From Leminorella richardii (GTDB lineage Bacteria; Pseudomonadota; Gammaproteobacteria; Enterobacterales; Enterobacteriaceae): a stretch of DNA of 64,000 nucleotides. The notes beneath the pieces are model-generated. The model searched no databases, was not told the origin of the DNA, and saw nothing but the letters and a program-made list of their open reading frames with translations. This document shows positions 43,546 through 52,988 of this stretch, in pieces. Position numbers and translations under genes: made by a program. The stretch's first letter is position 1. Each line of letters starts with the position of its first letter. Where the stretch lies: positions 3,247,001-3,311,000 of the forward strand of contig NZ_LS483470.1 in the NCBI RefSeq assembly GCF_900478135.1, read 5' to 3'.

Positions 43546-44277
43546 CTATCCGCGCTGGCGCACAATCTCAAACAGGCAGATGCCGGTCGCTACCGACACG
43601 TTCAATGATGACACGCTGCCGGCCATTGGGATGCTCACCAGTTCGTCACAGTGCTCTCGGGTCAGCCTGCGCATACCTTCTCCTTCCGCTCCCATGACCA
43701 AGGCTACCGGACCTTTGAACGCTGTCTGATACAGCGTATGGTCGGCCTCTCCCGCAGTGCCGACAATCCAAATCTGTTGCTCCTGTAGGAGACGCAGAGT
43801 ACGAGCCAGATTGGTCACGCGGATCAGAGGAACCGTTTCCGCCGCGCCGCAGGCCACTTTTTTGGCCGTGGCGTTCAGCTGTGCGGAACGGTCTCGAGGC
43901 ACAATCACAGCGTGCACGCCCGCCGCATCGGCGCTGCGCAGACAGGCGCCCAGGTTGTGCGGGTCGGTCACACCGTCCAGCACCAACAGGAACGGAGAGT
44001 CCAACCCTTCAAGCAGATCGGGCAGGTCGTTTTCCTGATACTGACGCCCTTCCCTCACTCTGGCGATAATGCCTTGGTGAACCGCACCTTCGGCCTTCGT
44101 ATCCAGCCATTGGCGGTTGGCAACCTGCACAGAAATGCCGTTTTGTTCAATCTCCGACACCAGCGGTGCCAGACGGCGATCGTCTCGCCCTTTCAAAATA
44201 AATACTTCAATAAAGCGCTGCGGATCTCTCTCAAGCAGCGACTTAACGGCATGAATGCCGTAAATAATTTCGCTCAT
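43546..44277 (-). CDS. rlmB: 23S rRNA (Gm2251) 2'-O-methyltransferase RlmB
   Basis: The 243-residue SPOUT methyltransferase matches E. coli RlmB. It has an N-terminal L30e-like RNA-binding domain (MSEIIYGIHAVKSLLERDP) and a C-terminal SpoU domain with knot motifs: DGVTDPHNLGACLRSADAAG, VMGAEGEGMRRLT and IPMAGSVSSLNVSVATGICL. Follows rnr with a 74-bp gap on the same strand. Confidence 0.96.
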   Translation of the reverse strand: MSEIIYGIHAVKSLLERDPQRFIEVFILKGRDDRRLAPLVSEIEQNGISVQVANRQWLDTKAEGAVHQGIIARVREGRQYQENDLPDLLEGLDSPFLLVLDGVTDPHNLGACLRSADAAGVHAVIVPRDRSAQLNATAKKVACGAAETVPLIRVTNLARTLRLLQEQQIWIVGTAGEADHTLYQTAFKGPVALVMGAEGEGMRRLTREHCDELVSIPMAGSVSSLNVSVATGICLFEIVRQRG

Positions 44278-44351
44278 AGCCTACTTACACCCTGACAATA
44301 AAATGGGGGCGGCCTCTGTGCCGCCCCTATCAATTAAATAAACAAAGAGGC

Positions 44352-46775
44352 CTAGCGTTCAGCGGCTTTCTTTGCCCGCTTGCTTTTTATCGCCGCGGTA
44401 ATCTTCTTCGTTTTGGCTGACGGTTTCTTGGCTTTCCCTTTCGGCGCTTTGCCCGAACCCGCTTCGTCATTTTTTACCTTGGGCTTTCTCGGCGGCTTTA
44501 CCCGCACGGAGGAATCTGCCGCATAGCCTTCAGACTTGCCGCGCCGAGAGGACTTCTTCGCCTTCTCTTTCTCGGTCTTGCCTTCACCGCGCGGGCGGCG
44601 CTCGCTGGAAACCAGCGCAAAGTCGATCTTACGCTCGTCCATATGAACGGCTTCAACGCGGATCTCAACCTTGTCACCTAGGCGGAAGGTCTGGCCGGAA
44701 GACTCGCCAATCAGCCGCTGACCGACGTTATCAAACCGATAGTAGTCGTTCTCCAGCGTTGAGACGTGCACTAGGCCGTCAATATACAGCTCGTCAAGCC
44801 GGACGAAGAAGCCAAAGGACGTTACGCTCGACACGGTTCCCTTGAACACTTCACCCACGTGATCCTGCATAAAGTCGCACTTCAGCCAGTCCGCTACGTC
44901 GCGAGTGGCCTCATCGGCGCGGCGCTCGGTCATGGAGCAGTGCTCTCCGAGCTGGAGCATGTCTTCCATGGCATAGTGCCATCCGCCGCTGGAGGTCATT
45001 CCCTCCTTGCTTCCTGCCAGCAGGTACTTGATAGCGCGGTGCAGCGACAGATCGGGGTAGCGTCGAATCGGTGACGTAAAGTGCGCGTAGGCGTCCAGCG
45101 CGAGGCCAAAGTGACCGCGGTTTTCCGGATCGTATACTGCCTGCTTCATTGAGCGCAGCAGCATGGTTTGCAGCATTTCGCGATCGGGGCGATCGGCAAC
45201 CGCATCCATCAGCTTAGCGTAGTCCTTAGGCGCTGGCTCAAGGCCACCGCCAAGCGTCAGACCAAGCTCGCCCAGCACGCTACGAAGCGATGTCAGGTTG
45301 TCCCCTTTCGGGCGGTCGTGAATGCGGAACAGCGCAGGCTCTTCTGCTTTTTCCACAAAGCGCGCAGCAGAGATGTTCGCCAGAATCATGCACTCTTCAA
45401 TGATCTTGTGGGCGTCGTTACGCACCAGCGGTTCGATGCTCTCAATGCGGCGCTCGGCGTTAAAAATAAACTTCGGCTCTTCCGTTTCAAACGAGATGCC
45501 GCCCCGCTGCTCGCGGGCGCTGTCCAGCGTGCGGTAGAGCCTGTGCAGCTCTTCCAGCATCGGTACCAGCGGCGCGTAGTGCTCGCGCAGCTCTTTATCA
45601 CCGTCGAGCAGGTGAGCAACCTTGGTGTAGGTGAGGCGAGCGTGAGAGCTCATCACCGCTTCATAAAACTTGAACGAACTCAGGCGACCGGCCTTGGAGA
45701 TAGTCATCTCGCACACCATACACAGGCGGTCTACCTGCGGGTTCAGCGAACACAGGCCGTTGGACAGCACTTCCGGCAGCATCGGGATAACCTGCGACGG
45801 GAAGTAAACCGAGTTGCCTCGGCTGCGCGCTTCGGCATCCAGAGAAGTGCCGGGACGAACGTAGTAGCTGACGTCGGCAATGGCAACCCACAGGCGCCAG
45901 CCGCCGCCGCGGTTCTTCTCGCAGCACACCGCGTCGTCAAAGTCGCGGGCGTCTTCGCCGTCAATCGTCACCAGCGGCAGGTCGCGCAGGTCAACGCGCC
46001 CTTTTTTCGCCTTCTCCGGCACGCTTTCTTTCAGGCCGTTGATTTCATTCAGCACGGACTCCGGCCAGACGTAAGGGATCTCATGGGTTCTCAGCGCAAT
46101 ATCCACGGCCATGGAGGTGCCCATCTTGTCGCCGAGCACCTCAACAATTTTGCCGATAGCCTTCGTCCTGCGCGTGGGGCGCTGAGTCAGCTCTACCACC
46201 ACCACGTAACCCATTCTGGCGCCCATGATGCTTTCCGGTGGGATCAGAATGTCAAAATTCAGGCGGCTATCGTCAGGCACCACAAACCCTACGCCCGCGT
46301 CGGTAAAGTAGCGGCCAACAATCTGCGGGCTGCGCGGTTCTAGCACCCGCACGACGCGCGCTTCGCGGCGCCCACGGCGATCGAGATCCATCGGCTGCGC
46401 CAGAATAACGTCGCCGTGCATAGCCATTTTCATCTGCTCAGCAGACAGGTAAAGGTCGTCCTTATTGCCCTCTACGCGAAGAAAACCATAGCCGTCGCGG
46501 TGGCCGATCACCTTGCCTTTTACCATGTCCAGCCGCTCTGGCAGCGCATAGCACTGGCGTCTTGTAAACACCAGCTGCCCATCACGCTCCATCGCCCGCA
46601 GGCGGCGGCGCAGCGCTTCCTGTTGGTCTTCGCTTTTCAGCTCCAGCGCCTCGACCAGCTCGTCGCGGCTGGCGGGAGTCTGCCGCTTGGACAGCAGATC
46701 GAGAATATATTCACGGCTTGGGATCGGGTCATCGTACTTTTCCATCTCGCGTGCCAGGAAAGGATCTTTATTCAT
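44352..46775 (-). CDS. rnr: Ribonuclease R
   Basis: RNase R is the 3'-5' exoribonuclease that degrades structured RNA. The 807 residues (E. coli 813) show an N-terminal helix-turn-helix (residues ~20-90), two cold-shock domains (GYGFLRVEGNKDDLYLS and VGFVVPDDSRLNFDILI), and the RNB catalytic domain. Metal-binding aspartates lie in TIDGEDARDFDDAV. An S1 domain (FKGTVSSVTSFGFFVRLDELYIDGLVH, ~645-671) precedes a lysine-rich tail. It starts three bases after nsrR and is co-transcribed with it. Confidence 0.97.
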   Translation of the reverse strand: MNKDPFLAREMEKYDDPIPSREYILDLLSKRQTPASRDELVEALELKSEDQQEALRRRLRAMERDGQLVFTRRQCYALPERLDMVKGKVIGHRDGYGFLRVEGNKDDLYLSAEQMKMAMHGDVILAQPMDLDRRGRREARVVRVLEPRSPQIVGRYFTDAGVGFVVPDDSRLNFDILIPPESIMGARMGYVVVVELTQRPTRRTKAIGKIVEVLGDKMGTSMAVDIALRTHEIPYVWPESVLNEINGLKESVPEKAKKGRVDLRDLPLVTIDGEDARDFDDAVCCEKNRGGGWRLWVAIADVSYYVRPGTSLDAEARSRGNSVYFPSQVIPMLPEVLSNGLCSLNPQVDRLCMVCEMTISKAGRLSSFKFYEAVMSSHARLTYTKVAHLLDGDKELREHYAPLVPMLEELHRLYRTLDSAREQRGGISFETEEPKFIFNAERRIESIEPLVRNDAHKIIEECMILANISAARFVEKAEEPALFRIHDRPKGDNLTSLRSVLGELGLTLGGGLEPAPKDYAKLMDAVADRPDREMLQTMLLRSMKQAVYDPENRGHFGLALDAYAHFTSPIRRYPDLSLHRAIKYLLAGSKEGMTSSGGWHYAMEDMLQLGEHCSMTERRADEATRDVADWLKCDFMQDHVGEVFKGTVSSVTSFGFFVRLDELYIDGLVHVSTLENDYYRFDNVGQRLIGESSGQTFRLGDKVEIRVEAVHMDERKIDFALVSSERRPRGEGKTEKEKAKKSSRRGKSEGYAADSSVRVKPPRKPKVKNDEAGSGKAPKGKAKKPSAKTKKITAAIKSKRAKKAAER

Positions 46776-46778
46776 GAC

Positions 46779-47237
46779 TTACCCTTTTGCTTTCATTGAG
46801 AGCGCGGCGGAATGCGGCATAAACAGCAGCGTTTTGAGAGGCTCATTCTCCTCGACCATGTCCGCCAGCGTATAATTGTCTAACTCGTGTAGAAACGACT
46901 TTATGGCCTTATCCAGCGCCATCTTTAGACGGCAGGCTGGAGTAATATGGCAAAATTCGGCACTACAGTTAACCAAAGAGAGCGGCTCCATCGCCCTGAC
47001 GACATCACCAATGCGGATATCTGCAGCGGGCTTTCCCAAACGAATACCGCCATTTTTACCCCGCACGGCATCAACCAGCCCCACCCGGCTCAGTTGGTTA
47101 ACGATCTTCACCATGTGGTTGCGGGAAACCCCGTAAACGTCCGTCACCTGAGAAATGCTGGTCAATTCGCCTTTTGGTAGCGATGCCATATAGACCAGCG
47201 CCCGCAGGCCGTAGTCGGTAAAACTGGTTAACTGCAC
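46779..47237 (-). CDS. nsrR: Nitric-oxide-sensing Rrf2 repressor NsrR
   Basis: NsrR is a Rrf2-family winged-helix repressor with an Fe-S cluster that is destroyed by NO, derepressing hmp and related genes. The 152-residue protein has the HTH (SISQVTDVYGVSRNHMVKIV), the wing GKNGGIRLGKP, and the three cluster cysteines C91, C96 and C102 (NCSAEFCHITPAC). It is about 11 residues longer than E. coli NsrR at the C-terminus. It lies between purA and rnr as in E. coli. Confidence 0.96.
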   Translation of the reverse strand: MQLTSFTDYGLRALVYMASLPKGELTSISQVTDVYGVSRNHMVKIVNQLSRVGLVDAVRGKNGGIRLGKPAADIRIGDVVRAMEPLSLVNCSAEFCHITPACRLKMALDKAIKSFLHELDNYTLADMVEENEPLKTLLFMPHSAALSMKAKG

Positions 47238-47361
47238 AAATACCTCTTAAATCGTTGCACGCTGTTCTTATAGTAAACGATTGGCTCTAAAGCCGGTAAC
47301 CTTAATCGTAAAAATGTATGCTTTTAGCCTCATTCCCTTGGCGTGCTTCAACCCTAGATAC

Positions 47362-47392
47362 AAAAAATCCGGGAGTCTCTCGACGCCCGGAT
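47362..47392 (-). terminator. Rho-independent terminator after purA
   Basis: On the minus strand ATCCGGG (47392-47386) pairs with CCCGGAT (47373-47367) and runs into TTTTTT (47367-47362), about 30 bp past the purA stop. Confidence 0.8.
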
Positions 47393-47420
47393 GATTATGC
47401 AAAACGCGTTGTAATAAGAA

Positions 47421-48719
47421 TTACGCGTCAAACGGATCGCGAAGGATCATGGTTTCTGAACGGTCTGGGCCGGTAGAAATAATATCAATCGGCGTACCGG
47501 TCAGCTCTTCAACGCGCTTGATATAGTTGCGCGCTGCCTGAGGAAGCAGGTTGACGTCTTTAACGCCAAAGGTGCTTTCAGACCAGCCAGGCATGGTTTC
47601 ATAGACGGCCTCAATGCCTTCCCACGCGTCAGCGTCCAGCGGGGTCGTATCGATAACGCGGCCGTCAGGCATGCGATAGCCAACACAAACCTTAACCTCT
47701 TTCAGGCCGTCCAGCACGTCCAGCTTGGTCATGCAGAAGCCAGACAGAGAGTTCAGCTGAACAGCGCGGCGAACGGCAACGGCGTCCAGCCAGCCAGTAC
47801 GGCGACGGCGGCCAGTAGTAGCGCCGAATTCGTTGCCCTTCTGGCATAGGAACTCGCCCACGTCGTCAAACAGCTCGGTCGGGAACGGCCCGCCGCCAAC
47901 GCGCGTTGAGTAAGCTTTCACGATGCCCAGTACGTAGTCGATATAGCGAGGACCAAGGCCTGAGCCAGTCGCTACACCGCCAGCGGTAGTGTTGGAAGAG
48001 GTTACATAAGGGAAAGAGCCGTGGTCGATATCAAGCAGCGTGCCCTGTGCACCTTCGAACATCATCAGTTCGCCTTTCTGGCGCGCGCGCTCCAGCAGAT
48101 CGGAGACGTCAACCACCATAGAGGTCAACACGTCAGCAACCGCCATCACGTCGTCCAGAACGGTTTGATAGTCAACCGCTTCGGCTTTGTAATAGTGCAC
48201 CAGCTGGAAGTTATGGTAGTCCATGACTTCTTTCAGCTTGGCAGCAAAGCGCTCTTTGTCGAACAGATCGCTGACGCGCAGCGCACGACGAGCGGCTTTA
48301 TCTTCATAGGCTGGGCCAATGCCGCGGCCGGTTGTGCCGATAGCGTTAGCACCGCGAGCCTTTTCACGAGCGACGTCCAGCGCCGAGTGGTAAGGCAGGA
48401 TCAGCGGACACGCGCCGGATAACAGCAGACGCTCGCGAACGGGAATGCCGCGCGCTTCAAGCTCACGCATCTCTTTCATTAACGCATCGGGAGCGAGCAC
48501 AACCCCGTTACCAATGATGCTGGTGACGTTTTTATGCAAAATACCGGAAGGAATTAGATGAAGTACGGTTTTTTCACCGTTGATTACCAGAGTGTGGCCT
48601 GCGTTATGTCCGCCCTGATAGCGAACAACATACTTAGCCCGTTCAGTCAGCAGGTCTACGACCTTGCCTTTGCCCTCGTCACCCCATTGAGTGCCTAGTA
48701 CGACAACGTTTTTACCCAT
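47421..48719 (-). CDS. purA: Adenylosuccinate synthetase
   Basis: PurA condenses IMP and aspartate with GTP hydrolysis, the first committed step to AMP. From the ATG at 48719 it is 432 residues, exactly the E. coli length; a GTG 15 bases upstream is not needed. The GTP loop GTQWGDEGKGK is at residues ~9-19, the PurA signature QGGHNAGHTL and the catalytic-lysine region GTTGRGIGPAYEDK follow, and GRRRRTGWLDAVAVRRA is intact. In E. coli the next gene upstream is yjeT then hflC; here a 12-kb adhesin island intervenes. Confidence 0.97.
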   Translation of the reverse strand: MGKNVVVLGTQWGDEGKGKVVDLLTERAKYVVRYQGGHNAGHTLVINGEKTVLHLIPSGILHKNVTSIIGNGVVLAPDALMKEMRELEARGIPVRERLLLSGACPLILPYHSALDVAREKARGANAIGTTGRGIGPAYEDKAARRALRVSDLFDKERFAAKLKEVMDYHNFQLVHYYKAEAVDYQTVLDDVMAVADVLTSMVVDVSDLLERARQKGELMMFEGAQGTLLDIDHGSFPYVTSSNTTAGGVATGSGLGPRYIDYVLGIVKAYSTRVGGGPFPTELFDDVGEFLCQKGNEFGATTGRRRRTGWLDAVAVRRAVQLNSLSGFCMTKLDVLDGLKEVKVCVGYRMPDGRVIDTTPLDADAWEGIEAVYETMPGWSESTFGVKDVNLLPQAARNYIKRVEELTGTPIDIISTGPDRSETMILRDPFDA

Positions 48720-48749
48720 CTCACTATTCACCAAGTCAGTTAAAAAAGA

Positions 48750-48778
48750 ATTCTACCATTACATTTTTTTACTTTCAG
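48750..48778 (-). promoter_or_regulatory. Putative sigma70 promoter of purA
   Basis: On the minus strand CTGAAA (48778-48773), a 17-bp spacer and TAGAAT (48755-48750) lie about 30 bp before the purA start. The -35 is weak. I saw no clear PurR operator. Confidence 0.4.
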
Positions 48779-49659
48779 CTGTTTTTAACACATTCTTCGA
48801 AAGCCAAACCAGCCCGTGCTTTCATACAGCGAAAAAAAATGACATTTCCTTGCCTCAGAACAAGGTCTTCTTATGTAAGCCTTGCCGTCTGTATGATTTT
48901 TTTTCATCAGTTCATTCTGACCATAAGGGATATGAATGATGTGAAGCGTCCGTATGTCACGGTGGCGCCAAAAAGCTATTTAGCCGCTTTTAGAATAACG
49001 AAAGGTGCAAACAAAACAGCACAGGCTCTGACCTCGATAACGTTTTTTCTTACTTAATACCATCAATGGGAGATCTTTAATTTCACTTTCAACTCATCAC
49101 AAAAATAAATAACAGACAAAAACCCCTCATTGAAAAAAATAAAAAACACTAAAAAAACACTAAAAAAATTTATTAAAAAATTTTTTGACCAAACAAAAAG
49201 CCAATTCTTCAATTAAATACCAACAACAAACAAATTGAAAGATCTTCAATCTAAAAACAAGCGCTTTATTGGAATTTAATTCTATCAAAAACAACATTTG
49301 TGGACGTTGAACCCACAAAACACATATTGAATGAATTAAAAGATCGTGTTTTAATCAAAAAAGAACGAGAAAAAAGTTTATAAGCGTTATTAAAACTAAC
49401 AATACGGAAATTAAAAACACTCATTATTTGAATAAAAAAATCACACTAACTGTAAAAATTAGCATAAAGACAACAACTCGTCTTTATAACGGATCCTGAA
49501 GAGACATCCGTTTAATAGGCTATTCAGATTCAACCTTGGGGTTATATCACTTAATCCACAGGAGCAGATAGTTTTTTTAAATGGATTTTAAACAGGCATA
49601 TTTCCGACGTTTGTCGGTTATCAAAACGTAAGTCAATCACTCACTAAATGGAGTTTACA
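48779..49659. other. Long A+T-rich region ahead of the fimbrial genes
   Basis: About 880 bp without a convincing gene. From ~49060 to ~49480 the sequence is extremely A+T-rich. A series of A-tracts (49133-49139, 49141-49146, 49151-49157, 49162-49168, 49175-49180), mostly 10-12 bp apart, predicts intrinsically curved DNA. No pair of inverted repeats like those of the E. coli fimS switch was found. The fimbrial promoter, possibly silenced by H-NS-like proteins, probably lies in the right half. A 72-codon frame at 48839-49057 lacks a ribosome-binding site and is not called. Confidence 0.5.
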
Positions 49660-50247
49660 ATGAAACTAAACAAGAGCCTTCTGGCCCTTATGGCTGCTCT
49701 CGCCCTAGGAAACACGGCCGTTCATGCAGCCGACGGTACCATCACGTTTAACGGTGTCGTTACTGCTTCAGCCTGTACTGCTATCACTTCCGTCACCGCA
49801 GACAGCGTCGCGACCGGCTCTCCTATTAACGCAACGCTGACACTGCCCAACGTGACAGCAACCACGTTGAACGCAGCAGCAGGTACCTATGCAGGTCAAA
49901 CGCCTTTCTCTATTCAGCTAGCCGGGTGTGAAGCCACTGCCGCGCTGAACAACGTTCGTGCCGTATTCACTTCATCTTCATCGCCAGCGGGTGATGCTTA
50001 CGTTATGGCCAACGTAGCTGGTACCTCTCCAGCTGCCGACGTCGCTGTTGCGATCATGCAGCCTAACGGCATCACACAGATCGACCTGAACGGCGGCCCA
50101 GCTAAGGATCCTGGTCTAGCCCTACCCCCTATCGGCTCTGCGGCTCCTTTAACGCTGAACTATAAAGCAGCGTATAAGTCACTGAGCACTTCCGTTACCG
50201 CCGGTAACGTACAGGGCGTAGCTGACTTCGTTATTTCCTATTTCTAA
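49660..50247 (+). CDS. Major fimbrial subunit (type 1 pilin family)
   Basis: The 195-residue protein starts at the ATG at 49660 with GGAG six bases upstream. The signal peptide ends HAADG (~residue 24). The mature protein is a pilin-type domain: a donor-strand-like GTITFNGVVTASAC, two cysteines (~38 and ~88) in the usual disulfide spacing, Thr/Ala-rich strands and a C-terminal DFVISYF with a Tyr in the penultimate position, a chaperone-recognition feature. It is the first gene before usher and chaperone, consistent with the shaft subunit. Confidence 0.88.
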   Translation: MKLNKSLLALMAALALGNTAVHAADGTITFNGVVTASACTAITSVTADSVATGSPINATLTLPNVTATTLNAAAGTYAGQTPFSIQLAGCEATAALNNVRAVFTSSSSPAGDAYVMANVAGTSPAADVAVAIMQPNGITQIDLNGGPAKDPGLALPPIGSAAPLTLNYKAAYKSLSTSVTAGNVQGVADFVISYF

Positions 50248-50336
50248 TAGGTCACCTTGGTTACGGCGAGATATCGCCGTAACCAGTCTTCATATGGAAA
50301 CGGATGCCTCAGCTTCTGGTAAAAACGGTGGATACA

Positions 50337-52964
50337 ATGAAAAGGACATCAAAAAGCCAAACGATCAAGGATAAAGACACTCCCCGATGGAACCTCCAGC
50401 CCAAACTTTCGTCTCTTTTTATCTGCATACTGGCTTCTTTATCAACAAACGTCGCCACGGCGGGAAACGATATTGAATTTGAAGAACATTTTTTACGTAA
50501 GGATAAAAATGGCGCATCCCCCAGCGTTTTTCTCTACAAAAACGCCATCAGTCCCGGGCTGAAAACGATTGATATTATTGTCAACGATCGCCTAGTTGAC
50601 AGGTTTGAAGTGAATTTTGTCGAAGATTCTGAAAAGAAAATTGTGCTTCCCTGCCTTAACCAAAATTTACTGAACGCGGCGGGTATAAAAACTGAAATTT
50701 ATAATGACTGGCAAACCCGTTTAAAAGACAGTAAAGCAGAAGAAAGCGCCATTTGTGAAAACCTACAGGAACGCATCCCTGCCTCTAGTCTGTATTACGA
50801 TGACGCAAAACAGGCATTAAGGCTCACTCTGCCTCAGGAGGCAGTAAACAGTGAGCGTTTTCAAATGATCTCACCCAAAGAGTGGGACGACGGTACACCG
50901 TCTTTACGCACCGCCTATAACGGCTACGTTTACAGTTCCAAGCAGAAAAACAGCGGCCCAGACAACGATAAAACAGCAACCGACAGCAGCTATATCAGCC
51001 TTAGCAGCGTTGCAACAGCCGGCGCCTGGAGACTCCACAGCTTCGACACATTTAATAAAGAGTCAGGAAAAGGCTGGGAGACCAACCACGATCGCCTCTA
51101 CATAGAGCGCAATATCGTTTCACTGCGCTCTAAGGTCTCTGCTGGCGATATTTATACCTACACGCCGAGCAGCATCATGGGCGTTATCCCTCTGCGGGGG
51201 ATTACCTTTTCCACCAATGAAAGAATGATGCTGGAATCTCAGTTCACCTATGCGCCAGTCATTCGCGGCACGGCTAGAACTAACGCACGGCTTACCGTTC
51301 GCCAGCGCGGCAACATTATCTATAGTAAAACGCTGACGCCGGGCAACTTTGCCATCGACGATATTTATAGCGGTCAGGTCGGTGCAGATCTCGACGTCAC
51401 CGTTGAAGAGACTGACGGCACCGTACAAAACTTTAAAGTCCCCTACACGGCTCTCCCCAATATGATCCGCCCCGGCGCAGTTCGCTACAGCGCCTCACTG
51501 GGTGAGTACCGCGACGATTCACTGTCAAGCAATCCCATAGTGGGGGCCTTCAGTCTGGAGCGGGGCTTTGAAGCCTTTACCCTCAACGGTAGCGCTCTGG
51601 GTTCAGATAAATATCAGTCGCTGGCAATAGGCGCTGCCTGGAACGCAGGCAGCGTTGGTGCGTTTTCACTCGATGTCGCCCAAGCGCACTATAAGCAGGA
51701 CTGGGATCTGCCGAACGATGAAGAAAAAAACCGCAACGGCAGCGCCGTACGCCTTCTCTACGCCAAACAGTTTGACACCTCGGATACAGGGCTGCGTATC
51801 CTCGGCTACCAGTACCGCTCTGAGCGCTTTTTGGAATTCTCTGAGTTCATCAACCGCAGCGGCTACAGCGGAAGCGATCCATTTGAACAGGGTGACAGCC
51901 TTTGGAATAAACGCCGTCGAAGCCGCATTGAGGTTAACGTTAATCAGGGCATGCGCGAATATGGCAACCTGTTTGTGACTTTTAGCCAAGATCGCTACTA
52001 CGGCACGAGCGAGAAAAGCACCTCAGCTTCTGCAGGCTACGGTATGCAAATAGGTAAAGCGTCCGCCAGTCTGATGTACACCTATAACAAAAACGGCGGC
52101 GACAGCTATGACAACCAAATAGGCCTTAGCGTCAGCATGCCGCTAAGCTGGGGCGAGCAGGACAGGCATCGCGGTTCGCTAAACTACGGCCTGACGCGTA
52201 ACAAAGATAACCAGTACAGCCAGTCAATGGGCTTTTCAGGCAGCATGCCGGACAACGTACTGTCCTATTCGGCTAACGTTCAGCGCGATAGCAGAGGCAA
52301 CTTTTCCGAGTCAGCCTCACTCGGCTACAGCGCCAGTTACGCCAACATGAACACATCCATCAGCCACAGCAAGCACAGCGATCAGCTCTCGTTTGGCGCC
52401 GCAGGCGGAGTCGTACTGTATAAGGGAGGTGTCGTTCTCTCTCAGCAGCTAGGTGACACCATCGCCATTGTCGAAACGCCGGACGCTCCCGGCATTCGCG
52501 TTGCCGGCAATAGCAGCGTAAAAACCGACCTCTGGGGGCGAGCCATCGTCACTTACCTTTCTCCCTATCGCTACAACACTGTCTCACTTGACGCCAGAGA
52601 TACTGAAGGCGTCGAGCTTAAAGAGTCATCGCGCAAAATCGTACCGACAGAAGGCGCTGCGGTACTGCTGAAGTTTGTCACGAGAGTAGGCCGCAGGGCT
52701 ATCGTCATCATCAAGAGCCATAAGGCTATTCCCGTCGGCGCCTACGTTACAGCACAGGATCAAACAGAGGAGGCGGGTATCGTCGGCAATAACGGCTTGA
52801 CCTATCTGACCGGACTGGATGCCCGAAAAGACGAAATTTTAACGGTTAACTGGGGCGATGGTGATGCACAGCAGTGCCGCTTTACGCTACCTCGCCCGCC
52901 TGAAGAGGTAAAGGATGCGCAGGCCGAACAGTGGCATAAAAAAGTAACGGTCAACTGTAAATAA
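50337..52964 (+). CDS. Fimbrial outer-membrane usher (FimD/PapC family)
   Basis: The product is ~875 residues from the ATG at 50337 (an ATG at 50304 would add 11). It has a long signal region, a periplasmic N-domain (IEFEEHFLRKDKNGASPSVF), a 24-strand barrel with the FimD motif region GDIYTYTPSSIMGVIPLRGI, a plug-like DGTVQNFKVPYTALPNMIRPG (~360-380), and C-terminal domains ending in a Cys-pair (QQCRFTLP ... VNCK). It forms the pore that assembles and secretes the pilus. It lies 89 bp after the subunit and 24 bp before the chaperone gene. Confidence 0.92.
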   Translation: MKRTSKSQTIKDKDTPRWNLQPKLSSLFICILASLSTNVATAGNDIEFEEHFLRKDKNGASPSVFLYKNAISPGLKTIDIIVNDRLVDRFEVNFVEDSEKKIVLPCLNQNLLNAAGIKTEIYNDWQTRLKDSKAEESAICENLQERIPASSLYYDDAKQALRLTLPQEAVNSERFQMISPKEWDDGTPSLRTAYNGYVYSSKQKNSGPDNDKTATDSSYISLSSVATAGAWRLHSFDTFNKESGKGWETNHDRLYIERNIVSLRSKVSAGDIYTYTPSSIMGVIPLRGITFSTNERMMLESQFTYAPVIRGTARTNARLTVRQRGNIIYSKTLTPGNFAIDDIYSGQVGADLDVTVEETDGTVQNFKVPYTALPNMIRPGAVRYSASLGEYRDDSLSSNPIVGAFSLERGFEAFTLNGSALGSDKYQSLAIGAAWNAGSVGAFSLDVAQAHYKQDWDLPNDEEKNRNGSAVRLLYAKQFDTSDTGLRILGYQYRSERFLEFSEFINRSGYSGSDPFEQGDSLWNKRRRSRIEVNVNQGMREYGNLFVTFSQDRYYGTSEKSTSASAGYGMQIGKASASLMYTYNKNGGDSYDNQIGLSVSMPLSWGEQDRHRGSLNYGLTRNKDNQYSQSMGFSGSMPDNVLSYSANVQRDSRGNFSESASLGYSASYANMNTSISHSKHSDQLSFGAAGGVVLYKGGVVLSQQLGDTIAIVETPDAPGIRVAGNSSVKTDLWGRAIVTYLSPYRYNTVSLDARDTEGVELKESSRKIVPTEGAAVLLKFVTRVGRRAIVIIKSHKAIPVGAYVTAQDQTEEAGIVGNNGLTYLTGLDARKDEILTVNWGDGDAQQCRFTLPRPPEEVKDAQAEQWHKKVTVNCK

Positions 52965-52988
52965 CAATAGGAATTAAAAGGATATTAT

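Noticed and set aside
45168..46343. 391-codon plus-strand frame
   Set aside because: It lies wholly inside rnr on the opposite strand. The rnr product is full-length with all domains, so this is a codon-bias shadow.
48839..49057. 72-codon frame in the purA-fimbrial gap
   Set aside because: No ribosome-binding site, no recognisable domain, and it sits in low-complexity A+T-rich DNA.
49520..49570. TTGGGGTTA upstream of the pilin gene, resembling one arm of the fimS invertible switch
   Set aside because: No matching inverted copy was found in the preceding ~800 bp and there is no fimB/fimE-type recombinase gene in the window.
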